DNA of 64,000 bases from Roseateles sp. XES5 (GTDB lineage: Bacteria; Pseudomonadota; Alphaproteobacteria; Rhizobiales; Rhizobiaceae), in assembly GCF_020535545.1 (NCBI RefSeq), contig NZ_CP084752.1, forward strand, positions 3,685,501 through 3,749,500. Direction: 5' to 3'. Positions 37,678 to 48,541 of the stretch are shown piece by piece. The notes beneath the pieces were generated by a model that worked only from the letters and a program-made list of their open reading frames with translations, did not search any database and was not told the DNA's origin. The translations under genes and the position numbers were made by a program. Numbering within the stretch: the stretch's first letter is position 1; each line of letters starts with the position of its first letter.

Positions 37678-37700
37678 GAGGGCGGCGGACAGCCGCCCTC
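37678..37700 (-). terminator. aapJ-aapQ intergenic hairpin (attenuator or mRNA stabiliser)
   Basis: GAGGGCGGC / GCCGCCCTC form a 9-bp stem with a 5-nt loop, 18 bp after the aapJ stop and 53 bp before aapQ. On the minus strand it is followed by TCTTTAAATG, a weak T-tract, so partial termination or 3' protection of aapJ mRNA is likely. Confidence 0.7.
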
Positions 37701-37718
37701 CCGAGGTCGTATCCGGAC

Positions 37719-38747
37719 TTAGCGGATCGGCGGAGCGTACTGCAGGCCGCCCTTCGTCCACAGCGCGTTCAGGCCGCGGGCGATCTTGAGCGGGGAACCT
37801 TCGCCGACATTGCGCTCGAAGGATTCGCCATAGTTGCCGACAGCCTTGATGATCTGCACGGCCCAGTCCTTCGGCAGGCCGAGGTCGGCGCCGATGGTCG
37901 AGTCAGCTTCTTCGCCGAGGAAGCGCTTGATGTCCGGGTTGGCGGACTTCTTCATCTCTTCGACATTCGCCGTCGTGATGCCGAATTCCTCGGCGGCCAC
38001 CATGGCGTAGTGCGACCAGGTCACGATGTCGAACCACTTGGAGTCGTTCTGGCGAACGGCCGGGCCGAGCGGCTCCTTGGAGATGATTTCCGGCAGAACC
38101 ATGTGGTCGTCCGGGTTGGCCATCTTCAGGCGGATCGAGTAGAGGCCCGAGGCGTCGGTCGTGTAGGCGTCGCAACGGCCGGCATTGTAGGCGGCGTCGG
38201 CTTCGTCCTGCGCTTCGAAGACGACCGGCTTGAAGTCCATGTTGTTGGAGCGGAAGTAGTCGGCAAGGTTCAGTTCGGTGGTCGTGCCGGACTGCACGCA
38301 GACCGAGGCGCCGGACAGTTCCAGCGCGGACTTCACGCCGAGTTCCTTCTTCACCATGAAGCCCTGGCCGTCATAGTAGTTCACGGCGCGGAAATCGAAG
38401 CCGAGCTGCGAATCGCGGCTGACGCTCCAGGTGGTGTTGCGGGCGAGAATATCGATTTCGCCGGACTGCAGGGCCGGGAAGCGGTCCTTGGCCGAGAGCG
38501 GCGTGTACTTCACCTTGGTCGCGTCGCCAAAGACGGCAGCGGCCACGGCCTTGCAGAGATCAACGTCGAGACCGGCCCAGTTGCCCGCCGAATCCTGTGC
38601 GCCGAAACCGGCGAGGTTCGAGCCGTTCACGCCGCACTGCACGAAGCCCTTGGCCTTCACGTCAGAGAGCGTGTCCGCCTGTGCTGCCGTTGCGCCAAGC
38701 CCCAGTACGGCAGCGCCGACGAGCGCCGTCACGATTTTTTTTGCCAT
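37719..38747 (-). CDS. aapJ: General L-amino acid periplasmic binding protein
   Basis: A 342-residue family 3 solute-binding protein, first gene of aapJQMP. A signal peptide (KKIVTALVGAAVLGLGATAAQA) precedes the mature protein DTLSDVKAKGFVQCGVNGS. Family motifs GLDVDLCKAVAAAVFGD, LARNTTWSVSRD, SVCVQSGTTTELNLADYF and YTTDASGLYSIRL are present. It binds many L-amino acids in rhizobia. It is divergent from metC with a 352-bp regulatory gap, as in other rhizobia. Confidence 0.96.
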   Translation of the reverse strand: MAKKIVTALVGAAVLGLGATAAQADTLSDVKAKGFVQCGVNGSNLAGFGAQDSAGNWAGLDVDLCKAVAAAVFGDATKVKYTPLSAKDRFPALQSGEIDILARNTTWSVSRDSQLGFDFRAVNYYDGQGFMVKKELGVKSALELSGASVCVQSGTTTELNLADYFRSNNMDFKPVVFEAQDEADAAYNAGRCDAYTTDASGLYSIRLKMANPDDHMVLPEIISKEPLGPAVRQNDSKWFDIVTWSHYAMVAAEEFGITTANVEEMKKSANPDIKRFLGEEADSTIGADLGLPKDWAVQIIKAVGNYGESFERNVGEGSPLKIARGLNALWTKGGLQYAPPIR

Positions 38748-39099
38748 TTTTTCACAACCTTTTTCTGTTGTCTTTGTTTTGTCCGCAGGCCCCGCACCCT
38801 TTCGGGCGCGCCTATGGAACTCGCCACCCTCCCGGCGCGAGGATGCTTATCTCATGCTCAAAATTCCGCAGGGTCAAGTCGGGCCGGCCATTTTCCGGCG
38901 GACGCCCCAAAAATGTTGGCATTTGACGAATTTTTGGGCGAAAAACCGGGGATTTGTGCAGTAAACCGCGCAAATTCGACCTGTTTAACACTTTAAGCGC
39001 TTTGGAAGCCGCGTTATCCTTTCACATGGGGTTGACCTCACCGGCCGGCTGGCGAAAAGTCCGCGCCATCCATCCCTCGCATTTTCCCGGACCGAACCC
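38748..39099. other. 352-bp divergent region between aapJ and metC
   Basis: No gene is visible. The part near metC is AT-rich (38930-38995) and probably carries promoters. A CCCAAAAAT/ATTTTTGGG dyad sits at 38906-38938. I did not find a convincing sigma-54 -24/-12 element although aap operons can be under nitrogen control. Confidence 0.5.
38906..38938. promoter_or_regulatory. Inverted repeat in aapJ-metC regulatory region
   Basis: CCCAAAAAT (38906-38914) and ATTTTTGGG (38930-38938) are a perfect 9-bp inverted repeat with a 15-bp spacer, about 160 bp from either gene. A regulator site is the likeliest reading. Confidence 0.45.
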
Positions 39100-40290
39100 A
39101 TGAAAAACAGAGACGAAATCCTCGCCGGCGCCGGCGTGAACACCCGCCTTGCCCATGCCGGTAACGACCCGGCGGAGTATCACGGTTTCGTCAATCCGCC
39201 CGTCGTTCATGCGTCCACGGTGCTCTTCCCCAATGCCGCGACAATGGAGAACCGGGCGCAGAAATACACCTACGGCACGCGCGGCACGCCGACCACCGAC
39301 GCGCTCTGCGCCGCCATCGACGAACTGGAAGGCTCTGCCGGCACCATTCTCGTGCCCTCGGGGCTCGCTGCCGTCACCGTACCGTTCCTCGCCTATCTCT
39401 CTGCCGGCGATCACGCGCTGATCGTCGATTCGGTCTATCATCCGACGCGTCTTTTCTGCGACACGATGCTGAAGCGTCTCGGCGTGACGGTCGAATATTA
39501 CGATCCGGCCATCGGCGCGGGTATCGAAGCGCTGATCAAGCCGAATACGAAGCTGGTGCACACGGAAGCGCCGGGTTCCAACACGTTCGAGATGCAGGAC
39601 ATTCCGGCCATTGCCGCCGCGGCGCACAAGCATGGCGCGGTGGTGACCATGGACAATACCTGGGCGACGCCGCTCTATTTCCGTCCGCTCGATTTCGGCG
39701 TCGACGTTTCCATCCATGCGGCGACGAAATATCCGGCGGGCCATTCGGACGTGCTGTTCGGCACCGTGTCGGCCAATGCGGCGCATTGGGAACAGTTGCA
39801 CGACACCCAGATCACGCTCGGCACCTGCGCGTCGCCCGACGACGCCTATCAGGTGCTGCGCGGCCTGCGCACCATGGGCGTGCGGCTGGAGCGGCATCAG
39901 GAAAGCGCGCTGGACCTGGCGCGCTGGCTGGAGGGTGTCGACGATGTGGCGCGCGTGCTGCATCCGGCACTGCCGAGCTTCCCGGGCCACGACCTCTGGA
40001 AGCGCGATTTCAAGGGCGCGAGCGGCATCTTCTCCATCGTTCTCGACGGCGGTTCGCCGGAGCGGCACAAGGCGAAGGCCCATGCCTTCCTCGATGCGCT
40101 CGGCATTTTCGGCCTCGGCTATTCCTGGGGCGGCTTCGAGTGCCTTGCGGTGCATGTGAACCTGTCCGACCGCCGCGTCGCCAAGGGGCCGACGGAAGGG
40201 CCGCTGCTGCGCCTGCAGATCGGTCTTGAGGACGTGAAGGACATCAGGGCGGATATCGAACGCGGGCTTGCCGCGGCACGTGCCGTTTAA
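39100..40290 (+). CDS. metC: Cystathionine beta-lyase
   Basis: A 396-residue PLP enzyme of the Cys/Met metabolism family. The PLP lysine lies in SIHAATKYPAGHSD (near residue 210), preceded by the cofactor Asp in TMDNTWATP and the YGTRGTPT motif. The sequence best fits the MetC branch in alphaproteobacteria (cystathionine to homocysteine), though gamma-type lyases are close relatives. It is divergent from aapJ, a common rhizobial arrangement. Confidence 0.92.
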   Translation: MKNRDEILAGAGVNTRLAHAGNDPAEYHGFVNPPVVHASTVLFPNAATMENRAQKYTYGTRGTPTTDALCAAIDELEGSAGTILVPSGLAAVTVPFLAYLSAGDHALIVDSVYHPTRLFCDTMLKRLGVTVEYYDPAIGAGIEALIKPNTKLVHTEAPGSNTFEMQDIPAIAAAAHKHGAVVTMDNTWATPLYFRPLDFGVDVSIHAATKYPAGHSDVLFGTVSANAAHWEQLHDTQITLGTCASPDDAYQVLRGLRTMGVRLERHQESALDLARWLEGVDDVARVLHPALPSFPGHDLWKRDFKGASGIFSIVLDGGSPERHKAKAHAFLDALGIFGLGYSWGGFECLAVHVNLSDRRVAKGPTEGPLLRLQIGLEDVKDIRADIERGLAAARAV

Positions 40291-40301
40291 GGATTAGCGC
40301 C

Positions 40302-40335
40302 GCCCTCATCCGGCAAGCCGGGTGAGGGCACTTTT
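40302..40335 (+). terminator. Terminator of metC
   Basis: GCCCTCATCCGGC pairs with GCCGGGTGAGGGC (two-base loop, one G:T), followed by ACTTTTCC. It closes the metC transcript before the convergent monooxygenase gene. Confidence 0.75.
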
Positions 40336-40404
40336 CCGATCGGATTGCGGACAAGGCTCTAGCTTTTCGTTTTTACCGCACCATCACACTCCGGGACCAC
40401 ACAG

Positions 40405-41562
40405 CTAGCCCGGCGTCCTGTAGCCGTAGAGCCAGTCGAAATCGGCGGCGAGGTTTTCCGGCTTGCGCAGGGACAGCACGAGGTTTCGCGCGAGCGCCAC
40501 CGGCCCGCGCGCGTGATAGGCGAAGCGGTTGAAGGCGCCGCGGCTGCGGACGCGGGCGACGCGTTCGCGGCGAAGGGCTTCGAAGCGGCGGAGCGCCTGA
40601 GCGCTGTCCGCCGCGCCCGCCAGCATGTTGGCCAGCAAGGCCGCGTCCTCGATGGCCATGGCCGCGCCCTGCGCCGCGAAGGGCGTCATGGCATGGGCGG
40701 CATCGCCGATCAGCACGGTCTTTCCATCCGTCCACGCACCGTCCGGGCAGCCGAAGAGCGGCCAGACCATGGGATCCTGCGCCTGCGGCAGCAGGCGGCG
40801 TATATCCGCGTGCCAGCCGGCGAAGGCGTCCAGCAGGCGTTCGCGCGCGGCGGTGTCGCCCCTGCGCCGCCAGCCTTCCGGCGGCGCGTCGGCCTGGGCG
40901 TGGATGGCGACGATGTTGAAGGCCTCGGTCTCGGCCAGCGGATAGGCGACGAGATGGGCATGCGGGCCGAGAAAGGCTGTGACGGTGCGCGGATTGAGGA
41001 AGGCCGGCGCGGCGGCATAGGGCACCAGGAAGCGCCAGGCCACATTGCCGGAATAGCGGGCGGGCAGGGCGCCGGGCACTTCCTGCCGCAGCCGCGACCA
41101 GACGCCGTCGGCGGCGACGAGCACATCGGCCGGTGCAATGGCGAGGGCTGCCTGCCTCTCCTCGATTCGCTGGCCGGTGGTGAGCGTGCAGAGCGGTTCG
41201 CGCCTCACGGCATCGAGCAGGACGGCTTGCAGCGAGGCGCGGTGCAACACGCCGTAGGGCGCGTGCCAGCGGGCGCGGGCGGCGCTACCGGCCGGCACCG
41301 AGGCGAGGGGGGCAAGGGAAAGCCCCGAGGTGAGGAGGATATGGTCCGGCTCGCTCCAGCGCGCGCTGACGGCATCGAGAAGGCCGAGGTCGGTCAGGAT
41401 GCGCGTGGCATTGGGGGAAAGCTGCAGGCCGGCGCCGACCTCTTCGAGGGCCGGGGCCTGTTCGAGCACATGTGTGGCAATGCCCTTGCGGGCAAGCGCG
41501 AGCGCCGCCGTCAGGCCGGCGATACCGGCTCCGACGATGGTCGTGGATTGGATGGGGGACAT
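40405..41562 (-). CDS. FAD-dependent monooxygenase (salicylate-hydroxylase-like)
   Basis: A 385-residue class A flavoprotein monooxygenase. The N-terminal dinucleotide fold GAGIAGL (residues 11-17), the DG motif ADGVWSRLR near 157 and the FAD-ribityl motif LIGDAAHAMTPFAAQGAAMAIEDA near 285 are intact. Relatives hydroxylate salicylate, 6-hydroxynicotinate or related aromatics; the substrate cannot be read from the sequence. It lies 21 bp below a zinc-finger protein gene on the same strand. Confidence 0.88.
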   Translation of the reverse strand: MSPIQSTTIVGAGIAGLTAALALARKGIATHVLEQAPALEEVGAGLQLSPNATRILTDLGLLDAVSARWSEPDHILLTSGLSLAPLASVPAGSAARARWHAPYGVLHRASLQAVLLDAVRREPLCTLTTGQRIEERQAALAIAPADVLVAADGVWSRLRQEVPGALPARYSGNVAWRFLVPYAAAPAFLNPRTVTAFLGPHAHLVAYPLAETEAFNIVAIHAQADAPPEGWRRRGDTAARERLLDAFAGWHADIRRLLPQAQDPMVWPLFGCPDGAWTDGKTVLIGDAAHAMTPFAAQGAAMAIEDAALLANMLAGAADSAQALRRFEALRRERVARVRSRGAFNRFAYHARGPVALARNLVLSLRKPENLAADFDWLYGYRTPG

Positions 41563-41583
41563 GGGAAGCCGGCCTTTCGGCCG

Positions 41584-41832
41584 TTACGCCGCGACCTGGT
41601 TGGTGAAGGTGCAGCCGGCGGGCTCGGTCTGGGTGGCCTTCAGCGCCGGATTGTAGCGGTAGAGCGTCGAGCAGTAGGGGCAGACCTTCTCGTTGTCGTC
41701 GCCCATGTCGAGGAAGACGTGCGGATGGTCGTAGGGCACGGAAGCGCCGACGCACATGAATTCCTTCACGCCGATCTCGATCGTGCGATGGCCGCCGTCG
41801 TTCTGGAAATGCGGAATGCTGTGCCCAGCCAT
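41584..41832 (-). CDS. CHCC zinc-finger protein (NDUFS6-like)
   Basis: An 82-residue protein with the zf-CHCC pattern: Cys27 in FMCVGASVPYDHPHVFLD, with His in HPHVFLD, then CPYCSTLYRYN. It corresponds to the small zinc-binding subunit of complex I (mitochondrial 13-kDa/NDUFS6) found free-standing in alphaproteobacteria. It probably supports NADH dehydrogenase assembly. The ATG at 41832 is chosen by family length; the long frame upstream is antisense to the hydrolase gene. Confidence 0.88.
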   Translation of the reverse strand: MAGHSIPHFQNDGGHRTIEIGVKEFMCVGASVPYDHPHVFLDMGDDNEKVCPYCSTLYRYNPALKATQTEPAGCTFTNQVAA

Positions 41833-41997
41833 GTCATGCTCCGTGGAAATGCTCTTTTCTGGCGCGGACCATAGTCGCCTTCGGCTGAAATGTGTAGATG
41901 CAAAACCGTCGCGCCTGAGCAGAAATCCGGGGCCTGCCGTTTTCTCGGCGGCCAAACGACGGTATGAGCGTGGACAGAAACGAAAGACGGCCCCGCA

Positions 41998-42783
41998 ATG
42001 AATCTCGATAACCCGCCCTTTTCCCGCTTCAGCCATGACGGTCTCGAGCTTGCCTTCTTCGACGAAGGCGATCCGGCCGGCGATCCGGTGCTGTTGATCC
42101 ACGGCTTTGCCTCCAGCGCCAATGTGAACTGGGTGTTTCCCGGCTGGCTGAAGACGCTGGGCGATGCCGGCTACCGGGTGGTCGCCATCGACAATCGCGG
42201 CCATGGCGCAAGCGACAAGCCGCACGACCCGGCGCTCTACACGCCGCCGCTGATGGCGGGCGATGCCGTGGCGCTGCTCGATCATCTCGGCATCCCCGAG
42301 GCGCATGTCTTCGGCTACTCCATGGGTGCCCGCATCACCGCCTTCCTGGCGCTTGCCCATCCGCACCGTGTGCGCTCCGTCGTCTTCGGCGGGCTCGGCA
42401 TCGGCATGGTGGAGGGCGTCGGCGACTGGGACCCCATCGCCGAGGCGCTGCTGGCGCCCTCGCTCGACGTGGTGACACATGAGCGCGGCCGCATGTTCCG
42501 CGCCTTCGCCGACCAGACGAAATCCGACAGGCAGGCGCTCGCCGCCTGCATCATGACGTCGCGGGACCTCTTGACGGCCGAGGACATGGCGCGCATCGAC
42601 ATGCCGGCGCTGATCGGCGTCGGGACGAAGGACGACATCGCCGGCGCGCCGCAGCCGCTCGCCGCGCTGATGCCGGATGCCCGCGCGCTCGACATTCCCG
42701 GCCGCGACCACATGCTCGCCGTCGGCGACAAGGTGTTCAAGCGTGCGGTGCTGGAGTTCTACGCGGATATCGGCGGCCGCTGA
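41998..42783 (+). CDS. Alpha/beta hydrolase
   Basis: A 261-residue cytoplasmic alpha/beta hydrolase. The oxyanion motif LIHGFASSANVNW (about 34), nucleophile elbow GYSMGAR with Ser108, and C-terminal His in GRDHMLAVG are visible, with the acidic residue in GTKDDIAGAP. It resembles broad esterase/3-oxoadipate enol-lactonase-type members; no specific substrate is implied. It is divergent from the zinc-finger gene and lies 106 bp before cysE. Confidence 0.87.
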   Translation: MNLDNPPFSRFSHDGLELAFFDEGDPAGDPVLLIHGFASSANVNWVFPGWLKTLGDAGYRVVAIDNRGHGASDKPHDPALYTPPLMAGDAVALLDHLGIPEAHVFGYSMGARITAFLALAHPHRVRSVVFGGLGIGMVEGVGDWDPIAEALLAPSLDVVTHERGRMFRAFADQTKSDRQALAACIMTSRDLLTAEDMARIDMPALIGVGTKDDIAGAPQPLAALMPDARALDIPGRDHMLAVGDKVFKRAVLEFYADIGGR

Positions 42784-42889
42784 CGCATCCTTTGCGACAA
42801 CCGCGCTTTACCACAATCTCCGGGCGGCCATTCCGCTCGGCCGTGCTTTGCTCTATATTTGCAGCGCAATGACATCAGGGAGTGCGGCG

Positions 42890-43720
42890 ATGGTCGCGAC
42901 GAACGAACTCAGGGCTGAAAAGCTCAAGGCCATGGATCCGATCTGGGACAGCCTGCGCGAGGAAGCGCGCGTGGCCGCCCAGGCCGAGCCGCTGCTGGCG
43001 GCCTTCCTCTATTCGACGGTGCTGAACCACCGCTCGCTGGAGGAAAGCGTGATCCATCGCGTCTGCGAGCGCCTCGACCATCCGGACCTGCAGGCGAACC
43101 TCTTGCACCAGATCTTCGACGAGATGCTGGAAGACTGGCCGGAATGGGGCAGCATCCTGCGTGTCGACATCCAGGCCGTCTACGACCGCGACCCCGCCTG
43201 CCTGCGGTTCCTGGATGCCGTGCTCTATTTCAAGGGGTTCCACGCCATCCAGACCCATCGCCTGGCGCACTGGCTGCATGAAAAGGGCCGGCGGGACCTG
43301 TCGCTCTATGTACAGAGCCGGTCCTCCAGCGTGTTCCAGACGGACATCAACCCGGCCGCGCGCATCGGCAAGGGCTTCTTCCTCGACCATGCCACCGGCC
43401 TCGTCGTCGGCGAAACGGCCGTCATCGGCGACAATGTCTCGATCCTGCACAATGTGACGCTCGGCGGCACCGGCAAGGAGGGCGGCGACCGCCACCCGAA
43501 GATCGGCGACGGCGTGATGATCGGCGCGGGTGCGAAGATCCTCGGCAACATCCATATCGGCCATTGCTCGCGCATCGCCGCTGGCTCCGTCGTGCTGAAG
43601 CCCGTGCCGCCGAAATCGACGGTCGCGGGCGTGCCGGCACGGGTCGTGGGCGAGGCGGGCTGCAACGAGCCGTCGCGCGCCATGGACCAGCTTCTGGCCG
43701 CATTCGACTACGATTTGTGA
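42890..43720 (+). CDS. cysE: Serine O-acetyltransferase
   Basis: A 276-residue enzyme acetylating serine in cysteine synthesis. An N-terminal helical domain (about 1-150; PIWDSLREEARVAAQAEPLLAAF) precedes a left-handed beta-helix of hexapeptide repeats (about 165-245) with catalytic DINPAARIGKGFFLDHATGLVVGE (His in DHATG) and HNVTLGGTGKEGGDRHPKIGDGV. The C-terminal tail ends DYDL, not Ile, so feedback and CysK docking may differ from E. coli. ATG 42890 has CAGGGAG upstream; ATG 42869 is also in frame. Confidence 0.95.
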   Translation: MVATNELRAEKLKAMDPIWDSLREEARVAAQAEPLLAAFLYSTVLNHRSLEESVIHRVCERLDHPDLQANLLHQIFDEMLEDWPEWGSILRVDIQAVYDRDPACLRFLDAVLYFKGFHAIQTHRLAHWLHEKGRRDLSLYVQSRSSSVFQTDINPAARIGKGFFLDHATGLVVGETAVIGDNVSILHNVTLGGTGKEGGDRHPKIGDGVMIGAGAKILGNIHIGHCSRIAAGSVVLKPVPPKSTVAGVPARVVGEAGCNEPSRAMDQLLAAFDYDL

Positions 43721-43813
43721 ACGGGAAAGTCGCTTTCTCGGCAAAATCGAGGGTTTACACGCCCAAAAGCAGGTGCGAGAAGCGCGGCACATCAACCGTT
43801 ACGGAGACAGATC

Positions 43814-44017
43814 GTGAAGCCGGAAGAAATCAGGAAGCTCGAGGCCTACTTCAAGCGCAATCTCAACAAGGAGATCGTCGTGAAGGCCCGTCCGCGCAAG
43901 GATGAATCCGCGGAAGTCTACCTCGCGGACGAATTCCTCGGCGTCATCTTCCGCGACGACGAAGACGGCGAACTCTCCTACAACTTCTCCATGGCGATCC
44001 TCGACATCGATCTCTGA
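43814..44017 (+). CDS. DUF3126 family protein
   Basis: A 67-residue protein of the alphaproteobacterial DUF3126 family, recognised from EIRKLEAYFKRNLN, VKARPRKDESAEVYLADEFLGVIFRDDEDGELSYNF and the acidic end. No function is known. GGAG precedes the GTG/ATG region. It follows cysE by 93 bp and ends in its own terminator. Confidence 0.9.
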   Translation: MKPEEIRKLEAYFKRNLNKEIVVKARPRKDESAEVYLADEFLGVIFRDDEDGELSYNFSMAILDIDL

Positions 44018-44042
44018 TCTGTCGGATCCGTCAGGATAAACG

Positions 44043-44075
44043 AGGCCCGGCCGCCCATGGCGCCGGGCCTTTTGT
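44043..44075 (+). terminator. Rho-independent terminator of DUF3126 gene
   Basis: AGGCCCGGC / GCCGGGCCT form a 9-bp stem with a 10-nt loop, followed by TTTTGTTATT. Confidence 0.85.
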
Positions 44076-44134
44076 TATTCTTTTGCGACAAATCGGCTTT
44101 TATCCGCGCCAATAATCATACCTATCGCGCAAGG

Positions 44135-44203
44135 TGTTGCTTTGCTTGGAAAATATTGCGTTGCAGCATCCACATTGACTTTTTTGTGCAATGCATATAG
44201 ATT
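44135..44203 (+). promoter_or_regulatory. Phasin promoter region with TGC-rich repeats
   Basis: TTGCTTTGC and TTGCGTTGCAGC precede -35 TTGACT (44175-44180) and a -10-like TATAGA/TAGATT (44196-44203). TGC-rich motifs are bound by PhaR-type repressors of polyhydroxyalkanoate genes in related bacteria. The assignment is by analogy. Confidence 0.4.
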
Positions 44204-44236
44204 TCGGGTCAATCACCGGGATCAAAGGAGACTTCG

Positions 44237-44590
44237 ATGTTCAATTTCGACGAAGCAAACAAGAAGGGCAAGGAAGCCGTGGACACGTTCGTAAAGAGCT
44301 ACACCACCGCCGCCCAGAGCTGGCAGGCCATTGCCACCGAGACCGCCGACTATTCCAAGAAGTCCTTTGAAAACGGCCTCGCTCACTTCGAGAAGCTGTC
44401 GGGCGTCAAGAGCGTCGAAGCCGCTCTCGAACTGCAGACGGCTTTCGTGAAGTCCTCCTACGAAGGCTTCGTCGCCGAAGCCACCAAGATCGGCGAAATG
44501 TATGCCGATCTCGCCAAGGGCGCCTACAAGCCCTACGAAGCACCGGTCGCCAAGGCCACCGCTGCTGCCAAGGCTGCCGTCGCAGCCTGA
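44237..44590 (+). CDS. Phasin family protein
   Basis: A 117-residue amphipathic helical protein of the phasin family, which coats polyhydroxyalkanoate granules. MFNFDEANKKGKEAVDTFVK, then SKKSFENGLAHFEKLSGVKSVEAALELQTAFVKSSYEGFVAEATK is the family core, and the C-terminus is Ala/Lys-rich. AAAGGAG lies 8 bp before the ATG. It has its own promoter region and a strong terminator, so it is probably highly expressed alone. Confidence 0.92.
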   Translation: MFNFDEANKKGKEAVDTFVKSYTTAAQSWQAIATETADYSKKSFENGLAHFEKLSGVKSVEAALELQTAFVKSSYEGFVAEATKIGEMYADLAKGAYKPYEAPVAKATAAAKAAVAA

Positions 44591-44626
44591 TCCTCCCACG
44601 TTCTGCGTACGCGTATAGCGTTTATC

Positions 44627-44658
44627 GGCCGGCTGCGGGCAACCGCAGCCGGCCTTTG
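44627..44658 (+). terminator. Rho-independent terminator of phasin gene
   Basis: GGCCGGCTGCGG / CCGCAGCCGGCC form a 12-bp perfect stem with a GCAA tetraloop, then TTTGCGTTTT. Confidence 0.9.
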
Positions 44659-44853
44659 CGTTTTCCGGGGATTGCGCGAGGCTGACGCAGCGGCAGCAAA
44701 TTTCGCTATTTCCTTCGGATGGTCGGCGATTATGATTGCAGTGCGAAGCGAGGGTCTTACAATCGTCTGCCGAGACATTAGATAACAGTTCCAGAAGGCA
44801 GCCTCGGGGAAAACGCCCGGAGCAAACGACTGTAATCAAGGGAATGACCACGC

Positions 44854-45204
44854 ATGGAAGTGAGACGGGTTCGGATGCAGGATGGCGATGAGGGCGGCGA
44901 CACTCCCGGTCGCGGCACCTCGGTCATTACCCGCACGAAACCTAAGACCAAGAAGCCGAGCCTGTACCGTGTCCTGCTTCTCAACGACGACTATACGCCC
45001 ATGGAGTTCGTGATCCACATTCTGGAACGCTTCTTCCAGAAGGACCGGGAAGCGGCCACGCGGATCATGCTGCATGTGCACAATCATGGCGTAGGCGAGT
45101 GTGGCGTGTTCACCTACGAGGTTGCCGAAACCAAAGTGACACAGGTGATGGATTTCTCCCGCCAGCACCAGCACCCGCTGCAATGTGTCATGGAAAAGAA
45201 ATGA
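44854..45204 (+). CDS. clpS: ClpS adaptor of the ClpAP protease
   Basis: A 116-residue adaptor that delivers N-degron substrates to ClpA. The core [50 protein letters not shown] and the end [10 protein letters not shown] are typical, with the N-end-rule pocket residues D-D and H. The N-terminal ~30 residues are a flexible Gly/Asp-rich extension. ATG 44854 or ATG 44875 could start it. It lies 9 bp before the GTG of clpA, so the two are an operon. Confidence 0.93.
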   Translation: MEVRRVRMQDGDEGGDTPGRGTSVITRTKPKTKKPSLYRVLLLNDDYTPMEFVIHILERFFQKDREAATRIMLHVHNHGVGECGVFTYEVAETKVTQVMDFSRQHQHPLQCVMEKK

Positions 45205-45213
45205 GGAACGAAC

Positions 45214-47721
<2,508 letters not shown>

Positions 47722-47741
47722 CGGCTTTACAAATCGCATGG

Positions 47742-47770
47742 GCCGGGCAGGAAACTGCCCGGCTTTCTTT
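47742..47770 (+). terminator. Rho-independent terminator of clpSA
   Basis: GCCGGGCAG / CTGCCCGGC form a 9-bp stem with a GAAA tetraloop, followed by TTTCTTTTT, 20 bp after the clpA stop. Confidence 0.9.
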
Positions 47771-47806
47771 TTGCTCGCTTGCCTTCTTTTTCTGCCAAGA
47801 GATTTC

Positions 47807-48541
47807 ATGACCGCCGACCCAGAACATCGATCCCAGGCCCATTGGTTCCTCCATGGCATGCGCGGCCTTTTCAGCCTGCCGGCGATCATCCTCATGCTGT
47901 CCTTCGTCGGCTTCGCCGCCTTCACGGCGGAGGCGAAGGTGCCGGTCGGGCAGGTGATGTTCATGACCGGCATCGTCTGGGCGCTGCCGGCCAAGGTCAT
48001 CCTCGTCGGCTCCATGCTGTCGGGCGCCCATTTGGCGACGGCCTTCATCGCGGTGACGCTCTCCTCCGTGCGCATGATGCCGATGGTCGCGGCGCTGGTG
48101 CCGGAAATCCGCACGTCCCGCACGCCGACCTGGATCTTGCTGTTCCTCTCGCATTTCGTGGCGATCACCGCCTGGGTTTTCGCCATGGAGCGGGTGCGTG
48201 ACATTCCGCGCGAGGGGCGTGTCGCCTTCTTCGCCGGTTTCGGCATCACGCTGACGCTGACGAACATCGTGCTGGTGGGGCTGGTCTATGGCGCGGTGTC
48301 GGAATTCCCGCCCATCGTTTCGGGCTGCCTGTTCTTCCTGACGCCGGTCTATTTCCTCACCTCGATCTGGATTTCGGCCCGCCATCGCGTGATCTATTTC
48401 GCGCTCGGCATCGGCCTTGCGCTCGGCTGGCTCTTTGCGGTCATCGCGCCGCAATACGATATCCTGCTGGCCGGCGTCATCGGCGGGACGGCGGCCTGGT
48501 GGGGCGAGCGGGTGCTGCGCCGGCGGGAGGCGCGCCAATGA
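47807..48541 (+). CDS. AzlC family branched-chain amino acid exporter large subunit
   Basis: A 244-residue membrane protein with about six helices, of the AzlC/YgaZ family, which forms a two-component exporter of branched-chain amino acids with AzlD/YgaH. Family features are LSFVGFAAFTAEAKVPVGQVMFMTGIVWALPAKVIL and the SSVRMMPMVAALVPE motif. ATG 47807 starts after the clpA terminator; a longer frame from 47738 crosses that terminator. Its stop overlaps the next start in ATGA. Confidence 0.88.
   Translation: MTADPEHRSQAHWFLHGMRGLFSLPAIILMLSFVGFAAFTAEAKVPVGQVMFMTGIVWALPAKVILVGSMLSGAHLATAFIAVTLSSVRMMPMVAALVPEIRTSRTPTWILLFLSHFVAITAWVFAMERVRDIPREGRVAFFAGFGITLTLTNIVLVGLVYGAVSEFPPIVSGCLFFLTPVYFLTSIWISARHRVIYFALGIGLALGWLFAVIAPQYDILLAGVIGGTAAWWGERVLRRREARQ

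Noticed and set aside
41847..41893. Possible degenerate REP-like copy (GGAAATGCTC ... TTCGGCTGAAATG)
   Set aside because: Only fragments of one arm match and no paired arms are present; it lies in a divergent gap, unlike the real copies.
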